Shown one piece after another: positions 1 through 6,475 of a DNA stretch of 14,069 bases. Within the stretch, counting starts at the first letter, position 1. Each line of letters begins with the position of its first letter. Below the pieces are notes generated by a model. The model was not told where the DNA came from and searched no databases. It saw only the letters and a list, made by a program, of their open reading frames with translations. This DNA is from Candidatus Melainabacteria bacterium (lineage in GTDB: Bacteria > Cyanobacteriota > Vampirovibrionia > Vampirovibrionales > JAJTHC01). The DNA is taken from NCBI GenBank assembly GCA_026389055.1, contig JAPLIO010000126.1, forward strand, positions 1-14,069. The letters are read 5' to 3'. Both the position numbers and the translations under genes were made by a program.

Positions 1-58
1 GGTATAGGGGGGTGGCTTTTAGGGCGGTCTTTCCGAGGGGCTTGCCCCTGAATTTGTC

Positions 59-110
59 CAAAAAAATTAAAAAGCGTGTCGGGGGGTGCCCAAACAGGCA
101 CCCTCTGACA
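59..110 (-). terminator. Rho-independent terminator of ymdB
   Basis: Read on the minus strand, bases 110-77 fold into a hairpin: TGTC, a 3x3 internal loop, then GGGTGCC pairing with GGCACCC around a 6-base loop, closed by GACA. It is followed by a T-rich tract (TTTTTAATTTTTTT, 73-60). It lies about 70 bases after the ymdB stop codon and points the right way. A smaller AGGGG/CCCCT hairpin at 36-49 is not followed by T residues. I see nothing else assignable in bases 1-182. Confidence 0.75.
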
Positions 111-182
111 AACCAACCAGCGAAAGACGTAAACGACAATCGATGAAAGCACGCTATTTAATCTGTGAATGGGTATAAGTGC

Positions 183-1031
183 TTATAATTTAATGTGGGC
201 GGGAAGTTCAAACACTTCATGGATGCGTTGCACGCCCGTGCAACACCCACTAGAAACTTCAATGGTAAACCGAACCGCATTCACCTGCACCAACGGCAAA
301 GAAGCCACCTCCAATTTTACATACCCCAACTGCTTCATGCGTGCCATAGAAGAATAAGATTCCATCCCGATCACACTATTACGAGACCCATTAAACCCTA
401 CATCCGTAATAAAGCCACACCGCCCCGCCAGCAAGCGTTCATCCGCCGTTTGCACATGCGTATGCGTTCCCACCATCGCACTAACACCCATTTCGGCGGC
501 AATTAACGCCAACACATTCTTTTCCGCGGTAGATTCCGCATGAATATCCACAAACACCACAGGCGTTTCCGCCAACAATTGCGGAATATAATCCTCCATC
601 GATTCCAACGGAGAATTATAATTCGCCATATAGGATTGCCCCAGAATGTTCAAAATCCCAATTTTAATGCCAAACGCCTCAATAATTCTAGCCCCTTGCC
701 CCGGTACATTACCAGGCAAATTGGCTGGGCGAACCATGCAATGAGCCGAAGCAATATAATCCGCCGTTTCTTTTCTATCAAACGAATGATTGCCACCCGT
801 TACGGCATGAAAGCCCTTATTCAGCAGTTCATGGTAATGCTTTTCAGAAATACCAAAGCCATGCGTGCAGTTTTCCACATTACCAATCACAACGGTTGGC
901 GTATCCTGTTGGTCCACAAATTTATCTAAATAGTGATAAATAGCTTCCCTACCAGGCTTGCCAACCATATCGCCAAAAAACAGAATATCTATAAAGCGTG
1001 GCATTAGGCTATGACTGTTGGGGATCATCAT
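183..1031 (-). CDS. ymdB: YmdB/TIGR00282-family metallophosphoesterase
   Basis: This is a 282-residue cytosolic calcineurin-like phosphoesterase of the YmdB family, whose characterised members hydrolyse 2',3'-cyclic nucleotides and help control biofilm or motility. The metal-site motifs are all visible: GDMVGKPGR (Asp21), GNVENC (51-55, Glu53/Asn54), GGNHSFD (Asn81/His82), DIHAESTAEK (His164) and GTHTHVQTADE (His190/His192). Family members are usually about 260 residues. The extra length is at the N-terminus, where an ATG-ATG pair at 1031 precedes a second candidate start at 1004 (MPRFIDILFFGD) that fits the family better. Neither start has a convincing ribosome binding site. It lies downstream of recA in the same direction. 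In many bacteria rny (RNase Y) sits between recA and ymdB; here only a repeat element does. A terminator follows at 110-59. Family assignment is firm; the physiological substrate here is not known. Confidence 0.93.
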   Translation of the reverse strand: MMIPNSHSLMPRFIDILFFGDMVGKPGREAIYHYLDKFVDQQDTPTVVIGNVENCTHGFGISEKHYHELLNKGFHAVTGGNHSFDRKETADYIASAHCMVRPANLPGNVPGQGARIIEAFGIKIGILNILGQSYMANYNSPLESMEDYIPQLLAETPVVFVDIHAESTAEKNVLALIAAEMGVSAMVGTHTHVQTADERLLAGRCGFITDVGFNGSRNSVIGMESYSSMARMKQLGYVKLEVASLPLVQVNAVRFTIEVSSGCCTGVQRIHEVFELPAHIKL

Positions 1032-1046
1032 GGCAATGAATTCTTT

Positions 1047-1197
1047 CTAAGAAGCTGTCTGCATAGTCGCCAATCAAGGCACTTTCGGTGTCATTTGCGG
1101 TACTCATTCGGTTATTTAGTTAGGCTAAACGCCCGTCATTGCGTTCCTCATTCCTAGAAATTGCACTTCCTTGACAACTATGCAAACAGCTTCTAAG
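1047..1197. repeat. Palindromic element, copy 1 (recA-ymdB spacer)
   Basis: The arms at 1047-1067 and 1177-1197 are inverted repeats matching at 19 of 21 positions (AAGAAGCTG-T-TGCATAGT type). Weaker pairing continues inward (CAAGG). The centre (about 1098-1150) contains GGTACTCAT, CGGTTATTTA, TAAACGCCC and GTTCCTC in order, exactly as in the copy at 2368-2507. A 5-bp hairpin sits in the core (TTTAG 1115-1119, loop, CTAAA 1125-1129). The element fills nearly the whole spacer and ends 3 bases before the recA stop codon. It has no coding capacity. It could be a MITE-like mobile repeat or a structured RNA element. Confidence 0.8.
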
Positions 1198-1200
1198 CCA

Positions 1201-2325
1201 TTAGGCTTTTTCACTACCCGCTGTAGCCAAAACTTTTTCTGCTGAAATGGCGGCTAAATCAACAGGAGGCGTTGCGACCGTTAATTTATCTTCGGCTAAT
1301 TTAGCTCTGACGCCTTTATCAATTTCTGCCATTAAAACGGGGTTGTCTTTCAAATAGTCTCTCGCTTTTTCACGACCTTGCCCTAAGCGAACATCGCCAT
1401 AGCTGAACCAAGTGCCCGCTTTTTTGACAATACCCATATCCGCAGCCACATCTAAAATACAGCCTTCTACGGAAATACCATGTCCGTATAAAATATCAAA
1501 TTCAGCAATTCTAAACGGTGGAGCCACCTTGTTTTTAACTACTTTGCATTTAACACGGTTGCCATATTCAACGCCATCTTTTTTCAAGATTTCAATCCGC
1601 CGAATATCCAACCGAACCGAAGCATAAAACTTCAAGGCATTACCGCCCGTGGTGGTTTCAGGATTGCCCATATAAACGCCAATTTTTTGACGTAACTGGT
1701 TGATAAAAATAACCGTAGTGCGGGTTTTACCCACAATTGCGGTTAGTTTGCGTAACGCTTGGCTCATTAACCGAGCCTGTAAACCCATGTGGGAATCGCC
1801 CATTTCGCCTTCAATTTCAGCTTTTGGCACCAAAGCAGCAACCGAATCAATCACCACAATATCCACCGCCCCAGACCGTACCAATTGTTCGGTAATTTCC
1901 AAGGCTTGTTCGCCCGTATCTGGCTGAGAAATCAACAATTCATCAATGTTTACGCCTAAGTTTTTGGCATAAACAGGGTCTAGTGCGTGTTCTGCATCAA
2001 TAAAGGCAGCAATACCTTTGGTTTTTTGAGCTTCAGCTATTAAGTTGAGGGTTAACGTCGTTTTTCCACTGGCTTCAGGCCCGTAAATTTCAATCACCCT
2101 ACCCCGAGGAAGCCCGCCTACCCCGAGTGCTAAATCTAACGATAAAGCCCCTGTTGGTAGCACATCTAAGCCCGTGTTGGGCTTATCGCTAAACTTCATA
2201 ATTGCCCCTTTACCAAAATCTTTTTCAATTTTTTCAAGGGTAAAACTTAACGCCTTTTTGCGTTCCTGTAAATCTGCCTCTTGTTGGGCTTCAGTTTGGG
2301 AAGAAGAACGGCTCATCATCATCAT
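1201..2325 (-). CDS. recA: RecA recombinase
   Basis: A 374-residue RecA, the ATP-dependent DNA strand-exchange protein that also triggers LexA-type self-cleavage. Visible features are the Walker A motif GPEASGKTT (82-90), the FIDAEHALDP segment with catalytic Glu112, Walker B VDIVVIDS (154-161), the L1 region (EIEGEMGDSHMG, 170-181), the L2 region (GNPETTTGGNALKFYAS, 220-236) and the C-terminal helical domain. The full sequence is uninterrupted, with no intein or frameshift. The start is a run of four tandem ATG codons (2325-2314), so any of them could initiate. The N-terminus carries about 20 extra polar residues compared with E. coli RecA. No strong Shine-Dalgarno site is seen (AAGAAAG lies about 12 bases upstream). 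A palindromic element sits 43 bases upstream and a sibling copy sits immediately downstream. I saw no recognisable LexA box. Confidence 0.98.
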   Translation of the reverse strand: MMMMSRSSSQTEAQQEADLQERKKALSFTLEKIEKDFGKGAIMKFSDKPNTGLDVLPTGALSLDLALGVGGLPRGRVIEIYGPEASGKTTLTLNLIAEAQKTKGIAAFIDAEHALDPVYAKNLGVNIDELLISQPDTGEQALEITEQLVRSGAVDIVVIDSVAALVPKAEIEGEMGDSHMGLQARLMSQALRKLTAIVGKTRTTVIFINQLRQKIGVYMGNPETTTGGNALKFYASVRLDIRRIEILKKDGVEYGNRVKCKVVKNKVAPPFRIAEFDILYGHGISVEGCILDVAADMGIVKKAGTWFSYGDVRLGQGREKARDYLKDNPVLMAEIDKGVRAKLAEDKLTVATPPVDLAAISAEKVLATAGSEKA

Positions 2326-2367
2326 GGCGGTGGTGCTTTCTTGTTTTGCAGGTAAACTTATATAAGT

Positions 2368-2507
2368 GAGGTTACGGAAAAAGGTCTATTGGGCGTGCTA
2401 ATTTTGTTACTGTGGTACTCATGTCGGTTATTTACTAGGTGTAAACGCCCTAATTCCGTTCCTCGTGCCTCATTATCCCATCCCACTAAACCTTTTTCCG
2501 TAACCTC
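2368..2507. repeat. Palindromic element, copy 2 (upstream of recA)
   Basis: The arms 2368-2393 and 2482-2507 are inverted repeats matching at 24 of 26 positions; the outer 18 bases (GAGGTTACGGAAAAAGGT) match perfectly. The core 2413-2464 carries the same ordered blocks as copy 1 (GGTACTCAT, CGGTTATTTA, TAAACGCCC, GTTCCTC), although the arm sequences are unrelated to those of copy 1. The small core hairpin is kept with a changed base pair (TTTAC 2431-2435 with GTAAA 2441-2445). A 12-base perfect palindrome (ACTTATATAAGT, 2356-2367) abuts the left arm. The element lies between two divergent genes, so it may affect the promoters of recA and of the 2615 gene. Confidence 0.82.
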
Positions 2508-2614
2508 TCTCATAGTGTAATAGAAGCACGGCATAGTGGCAACGTTTTCTATTCAGATGACTTTACTCTTGTAACATTCCACCATTGTACGATTTTTCAA
2601 GGAACGCACTTATC

Positions 2615-3682
2615 ATGGCTCCTCCCTTATTACCCACTGCCGTTGGGGCTTCCTACTATCAGCAACCGCAACCACTCGTTAGTTTTAACCGAACGGTTAC
2701 TCAGCCATTACTGCCTACTACCCCTGATAAAAAGAGTCTAACCAAAACGCTAACCAATTATAATGCCTTGCCTCCGTGGCAATGGGCACTAGGGGCTGGG
2801 GCTACCTGCGGATTGTTGGCAGGCACTATCGGAGCTTGGCTGGCAGGTAAACAGTATGAAACCACCCCCTCTGATGGTGGGGTGAAAATTTATTATAGCT
2901 TGCGTCCCTTTAATCAAACAACGTATGATTTTAGCCAAACCGATGAAACAGAGGCAGAGGCAAAAAAGTTATTTCAATCGCAAACCTATACCCATCGGCG
3001 GGTTAAAACGGGTGGGTTAGAGCTAATTTCTGCCGATTTTTGGAGCCAGCAAGATAAGTTTAACCCCTTTCTACGTCTTGATAAATTACCAACAGGGCAG
3101 GTGGGCTATCGGTTGGGATTCCCTACAGAAAAAGGGATTGAGGTAGATAGCATGAAACACTTTGCTATTTATGATGATAATGGTGCCTTAAAAGAGTTTT
3201 TTCTATCGGATACGCAAGCCCCCTATTTCAAAGTAAAGTGGGAAGGGGAAACTTTTATAGGGTCTGTTATTGGTGCCAAAGAAGGAGCTATAGACCCCAC
3301 TTATATAAAAACCCTGAAAGGGTCTATTGCCGATGAGTTAGGCGTATTAGAGGCTAGTTGGGAAAATATTCTTACCAAAACCGCTTCGGGAGAGGTAAAA
3401 GATTATACCACTATTGCGGAACAATTTTTAAGCGTTTTGAATAAATGCCATGTACCGCTGAAATTGCCAACCAATGAAAGACCGCCGATGCCTTCAGGGG
3501 CAACGTTGGTTCAGTTTCCGCATCATCGGGTAGCGGGGTTTGCGATAGGGGCTATTCCTGTTGCGGTAGCCGTTACTTTGCTGGTGGGTTTGGTGCAGTG
3601 GTGTATGCCCCCTACTAAAAAAAAGACAACCACACCTCCTCCTACACCTTACGAGCTTAATACACTTAGTAACAAAGCTTGA
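2615..3682 (+). CDS. Unrecognised protein with two membrane segments
   Basis: I do not recognise this 355-residue protein. It has a Pro/Gln/Thr-rich N-terminus (1-50), a Gly/Ala-rich hydrophobic segment at about 55-78 (WALGAGATCGLLAGTIGAWLAG), a roughly 225-residue soluble region, a second hydrophobic segment at about 305-329 (AGFAIGAIPVAVAVTLLVGL) and a basic Thr/Pro-rich tail (KKKTTTPPP). This predicts a two-pass membrane protein whose central domain lies on one side and whose two ends lie on the other. ATG at 2615 is preferred because AAGGA (2599-2603) lies 11 bases before it. An in-frame TTG at 2585 would add 10 residues but lacks a ribosome binding site. A lone TTGTAAC at 2569-2575 lies upstream. 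It is divergent from recA, with a palindromic element between them. No signal peptide or catalytic motif is evident. Function unknown. Confidence 0.75.
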   Translation: MAPPLLPTAVGASYYQQPQPLVSFNRTVTQPLLPTTPDKKSLTKTLTNYNALPPWQWALGAGATCGLLAGTIGAWLAGKQYETTPSDGGVKIYYSLRPFNQTTYDFSQTDETEAEAKKLFQSQTYTHRRVKTGGLELISADFWSQQDKFNPFLRLDKLPTGQVGYRLGFPTEKGIEVDSMKHFAIYDDNGALKEFFLSDTQAPYFKVKWEGETFIGSVIGAKEGAIDPTYIKTLKGSIADELGVLEASWENILTKTASGEVKDYTTIAEQFLSVLNKCHVPLKLPTNERPPMPSGATLVQFPHHRVAGFAIGAIPVAVAVTLLVGLVQWCMPPTKKKTTTPPPTPYELNTLSNKA

Positions 3683-3723
3683 TGCTTCGGGCTAGGGCTT
3701 CATGGTTGATTGTCCTGCAATCA

Positions 3724-3932
3724 CTCTGCTTCTAGCACACCCGCAAAAGTTAGGGCGTTCTCACCCGTAGCTCCCTTAATAATCTCTAGGGTAACAACTG
3801 GTTAATCGGTTTGCCTGTACGTTGAAAATAAGCTTGACCGAAAACCAGAGGGTTTTCTAATGGGTCTGCTCTCCCTCGCACCAGCCTAGCTCCAACTGCT
3901 TGTGGTTTGTAGTCAACAATCCGAAAAAAAAA
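3724..3932 (-). pseudogene. Possible short gene remnant, two shifted frames
   Basis: The 292-base gap between the 2615 gene and nadB has no intact gene. On the minus strand, one frame is open for 48 codons (3932-3789) and reads like protein (RIVDYKPQAVGARLV, then NPLVFGQAYFQRTGKP) before a TAG. An overlapping shifted frame (3801-3724) continues with TLEIIKGATGENALTFAG before a TGA. A nine-T run with a TAG just before it marks the upstream end. This pattern could be a decayed coding sequence with a frameshift, or chance open frames. I cannot name a family. Confidence 0.22.
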
Positions 3933-3974
3933 CTAGCAATAATACACATTCCACATTTTAGTTAGTTAGCGTAT

Positions 3975-5573
3975 TTAACCACTTAAATAATGAGACCCGA
4001 CTGATTGTTGTAGTGCCAAGGCTTGTTCTACAACCGTTTTCGCTACTTTTAGCTGATAATAATAAGTCAGCCCTTCAGGTAAAACCTGTTGCCACTGGGC
4101 TTCAGTTGCCTCCTGTAACCAGTATTTCAGCTGAATATTCGCCTGCGTTAAACCTGCCACCGTTCTAACAACCCCTACTTGCTCCCACATCAACTGCTTT
4201 AACGCCGTTTGAAGAACCCTTATTGCTTCAGATTGACTACTATCCGCGGTGAGATACCCCGCTTGCTCATCATGCCAATAAGGGGAAGGAGTCTGCGTGT
4301 TTGGCAGCAAAGCAAGGGTTTTAAAGGCTTCTAACGCCATCGCTCCACATTCCAACAAAGAGTTACTGGCTAACCTATTTGCCCCATGCAAGCCCGTGCA
4401 AGCACATTCGCCAATTGCCCATAGGTTAGCAACCCCTGTTTTTCCATTGGGTTGGGTTTCAATGCCCCCCATGGTATAGTGGGCAGCGGGGGCTACAGGC
4501 AGAGGGGCAAGGGTTAAATCAATCCCGAATGCCAAGGCTTTTTGGTAAATAGTCGGGAAACGAGCCTTCAAAAAATCGGCTGGCAGATGGGTCATATCTA
4601 ACCAAACATGGGTAGCGGGTGGGTTAGATTGATGCAGTTCTTGGTAAATCATCCGAGAAACCACATCCCGAGGGGCTAAATCACCTGCTGGATGATACCG
4701 CTTGGCAAACGCTTCGCCTTGTTGATTGCGAAGAATGCCCCCTTCACCTCGTAAAGCTTCCGAAACTAAAAACTTCACCTGCCCCTTAAAATAAAACGCC
4801 GTAGGATGAAACTGAATAAATGCCATATCCTTCAAGGTACACCCAGCCTGCTGAGCAATGGCAAACCCTTCGCCCGTGGTATAAGCGGGGTTGGTGGTAT
4901 GGGTAAACAAGCCTGCTAATCCGCCTGTCGCTAAAATAGTTTGTTGGGCGAAAATAGGTTCAACGGTTTGAGAAACCTCGTTGAAAAAAATGCCCCCTGC
5001 AACCGTGTTTGGGGTAGCAGATGGTAGCAACGAGATTAAGTGTAACTCACTGCTAAACTGAAGCGTTGGCAGGGTTTTAGCATAAGCTAGCAAGCCTGCA
5101 ACCAAGTGCTTACCTGTCGCATCGCCACCAGCGTGAATAACCCTTCGGGTTTGGTGGGCGGCTTCTTGGGTAAAGGCTAATTCACCTGTTGGGGTCGTAT
5201 CAAAAACAACGCCCCATCGTTGCAAGGTAGCCACTAATGCTGGGGCTTGAGCCAATAAGGTTTCAACAGCTTGGGGGTTCGCAAATCCGCCTGAAGCGGA
5301 AAGGGTATCGGCTTGGTGCTGGGGGAAGGAATCGCCACGGGGGTTTTGGGTGGGTAGGCAAACTGCCATACCCCCTTGGGCGTAAGCAGAATTGGTTTCA
5401 ACGGCGGTTTCCGCCCATGAGGCGGTTTTGGAAATAACCGTTACGGCTTTCCCTGTTTCAGCTAACAGGCAAGCCAACGTTAGCCCAGCCATGCCAGCCC
5501 CTATAATCAAAAAGGGGGTGGCGGTTATCGGAGGGGGCGTATCTAACTGGTTTTGCGGTGGAGGGAGGGGCAT
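3975..5573 (-). CDS. nadB: L-aspartate oxidase
   Basis: A 532-residue FAD enzyme that oxidises L-aspartate to iminoaspartate, the first step of de novo NAD synthesis; NadA then makes quinolinate. Visible motifs, in order, are the FAD Rossmann motif FLIIGAGMAGLTLA (21-34), TNSAYAQGGMAV (60-71), the RRVIHAGGDATGKH segment (143-156), FHPTAF (255-260), EALRGEGG with its catalytic-site Arg (272-279), PRDVVSR (301-307), AHYTMGG (364-370) and the C-terminal FAD-binding run GECACTGLHGANR followed by LASNSLLEC (388-409). The TGLHGANR signature and length favour NadB over the related SdhA/FrdA flavoproteins. ATG at 5573 is the only good start; upstream there is only a weak AGAAGA. The first 20 residues are Pro-rich. 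nadA and nadC are not adjacent, so the gene stands alone. No clear terminator follows. Confidence 0.95.
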   Translation of the reverse strand: MPLPPPQNQLDTPPPITATPFLIIGAGMAGLTLACLLAETGKAVTVISKTASWAETAVETNSAYAQGGMAVCLPTQNPRGDSFPQHQADTLSASGGFANPQAVETLLAQAPALVATLQRWGVVFDTTPTGELAFTQEAAHQTRRVIHAGGDATGKHLVAGLLAYAKTLPTLQFSSELHLISLLPSATPNTVAGGIFFNEVSQTVEPIFAQQTILATGGLAGLFTHTTNPAYTTGEGFAIAQQAGCTLKDMAFIQFHPTAFYFKGQVKFLVSEALRGEGGILRNQQGEAFAKRYHPAGDLAPRDVVSRMIYQELHQSNPPATHVWLDMTHLPADFLKARFPTIYQKALAFGIDLTLAPLPVAPAAHYTMGGIETQPNGKTGVANLWAIGECACTGLHGANRLASNSLLECGAMALEAFKTLALLPNTQTPSPYWHDEQAGYLTADSSQSEAIRVLQTALKQLMWEQVGVVRTVAGLTQANIQLKYWLQEATEAQWQQVLPEGLTYYYQLKVAKTVVEQALALQQSVGSHYLSG

Positions 5574-5673
5574 GGGTCTTCTGAAAAAATAAGCTTCTAC
5601 TGATATCCATTAAAACATGGTTTAGTTTAGCATTATCAATTTTAAAAGGCTATGCGTTTGAGCAAATCAATAG

Positions 5674-5811
5674 GTATTAGACCCCTTCAAAGAGTGAATA
5701 GCGTGTTGTGTCATTCCGAGCGTAGCCAAGGAATCTCCTTACCGTCTAGGGAGATTTCTCGACAAGCTCGAAATGACAACGACTTTTAATCGTTTAATTT
5801 GTATTAGACCC
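5674..5811. repeat. Dispersed palindrome flanked by an 11-bp direct repeat
   Basis: Bases 5709-5738 and 5750-5778 form an imperfect inverted repeat. The left arm begins TGTCATTCCGAGCG, ends GGAATCTCC, and pairs with a right arm beginning GGAGATTTCTCG and ending GAAATGACA. From memory, this TGTCATTCCGAGCG...GGAATCTCC type is a dispersed repeat seen in many unrelated bacterial genomes. The identical 11-mer GTATTAGACCC stands on both sides (5674-5684 and 5801-5811), as a target duplication might. There is no coding capacity. It lies between the nadB start and the promoter of the 5978 gene. Confidence 0.75.
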
Positions 5812-5837
5812 TATTAAACAATCCATGAACAACTCTA

Positions 5838-5859
5838 TTTGTAACGAAAAAGTTACAAA
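5838..5859. promoter_or_regulatory. 22-bp palindrome, candidate operator
   Basis: TTTGTAAC (5838-5845), a 6-base A-rich spacer, then GTTACAAA (5852-5859) form a perfect 8+8 palindrome. It lies just upstream of the -35 box at 5874. A near-identical palindrome (19 of 22 positions) stands upstream of the portal gene at 13121-13142. This is typical of a site for a dimeric regulator; the regulator is unknown. The half-site spacing does not match the NtcA (GTA-N8-TAC) or CRP consensus. Confidence 0.6.
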
Positions 5860-5865
5860 TATACT

Positions 5866-5906
5866 TAGTGTCATTGACACGCTTACTATTAGTGTCTATT
5901 ATACAC
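5866..5906 (+). promoter_or_regulatory. Sigma-70 promoter inside tandem TAGTGT...ACAC elements
   Basis: TTGACA (5874-5879) is a perfect -35 box. It is followed after exactly 17 bases by TATTAT (5897-5902), a 5-of-6 match to the -10 consensus. The -35 box is embedded in the perfect palindrome GTGTCA-T-TGACAC (5868-5880). The -10 box sits inside GTGT-CTATTAT-ACAC (5892-5906). Both elements begin TAGTGT and are 24 bases apart, so a repressor bound there would cover the promoter. Transcription would begin near 5909-5910, about 68 bases before the ATG at 5978. Confidence 0.72.
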
Positions 5907-5977
5907 ATATAGATGTTGTAAAAAAGACACAAAGCCTTTTAAACAATCCAAGCTTTTAAAAAAGGAGATTGCCTCTC

Positions 5978-6325
5978 ATGTTAAATACCCTCAGAATTGC
6001 CCCACTCAACATTGCCCCTTACGCCTCTAACAGAATGGGCTTACTACCTTACGCAGATTACGGTAACTTTATGGGTGCTTCCAGCCAAGAAGCAATGCCT
6101 TCACAGAAGGTGAAGCCTGCTAATCAGCAATTATTGCCCCCTGTGAATGCAACCAAATTAAAAGCAGATGTGTTTACAAGCAGAGTAGCTTCTACCACCC
6201 AGCCCACAGCAACGGCTAAAGGTAGCAGAGTAGATGCCACCACTTACAGTGGGTCGAATCGGTCATCTAATGTGGCTTTAAAGCCAACTGCTTTGCAAGC
6301 CAACAAATTGAATTTTATGGCTTAA
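5978..6325 (+). CDS. Small orphan protein, 115 aa
   Basis: I do not recognise this protein. It is a 115-residue basic polypeptide rich in Ala, Ser, Thr, Asn and Pro. It has no Cys or Trp, a single Glu, no membrane segment and no clear signal peptide, so much of it is probably disordered. The start is well defined: AAGGAG (5962-5967) lies 10 bases before the ATG, while an in-frame TTG at 5969 is too close to that site. A consensus promoter (5874-5902) and a strong terminator (6368-6410) frame it as a single-gene transcription unit, which supports a real and probably well-expressed gene. The palindromes over and upstream of the promoter suggest tight regulation. Its Pro/Thr/Gln-rich style resembles the N-terminus of the 2615 protein, but I see no alignment worth claiming. 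Confidence 0.75.
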   Translation: MLNTLRIAPLNIAPYASNRMGLLPYADYGNFMGASSQEAMPSQKVKPANQQLLPPVNATKLKADVFTSRVASTTQPTATAKGSRVDATTYSGSNRSSNVALKPTALQANKLNFMA

Positions 6326-6367
6326 GGGCTTCGCCCTTTGCCACAAGTTACTTACTACACTACATCC

Positions 6368-6410
6368 AGACTGATACACGCAGGTAATAACCGTGATCAG
6401 TCTTTTTTTT
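6368..6410 (+). terminator. Rho-independent terminator of the 5978 gene
   Basis: AGACTGAT (6368-6375) pairs with ATCAGTCT (6396-6403). Inside it CACG (6377-6380) pairs with CGTG (6392-6395), with one bulged A and an 11-base loop. Eight T residues (6403-6410) follow directly. A minor AAGGGC/GCCCTT hairpin overlaps the stop codon at 6324-6338 and has no T tract. The terminator points only along the plus strand; on the minus strand there is no T run. Confidence 0.85.
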
Positions 6411-6475
6411 ATGGTTTTTGTGTGGAGGTAAATTGCATCCACCTTACAACGATGAAAAGCCTTTAGGCGACTAGG

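Noticed and set aside
540..929. 129-codon plus-strand open frame
   Set aside because: It lies wholly antisense to ymdB, whose catalytic motifs are intact; the peptide is an Arg/His/Ile-rich shadow with no start signal.
1047..2507. Retron or diversity-generating element, because of the hairpin-bearing repeats
   Set aside because: No reverse transcriptase is in the window and recA between the copies is an ordinary recA.
5838..5859. NtcA or CRP-type binding site
   Set aside because: GTA and TAC are 10 bases apart rather than the 8 of the NtcA consensus, and the TGTAA/TTACA halves are 8 apart rather than the 6 of CRP sites.
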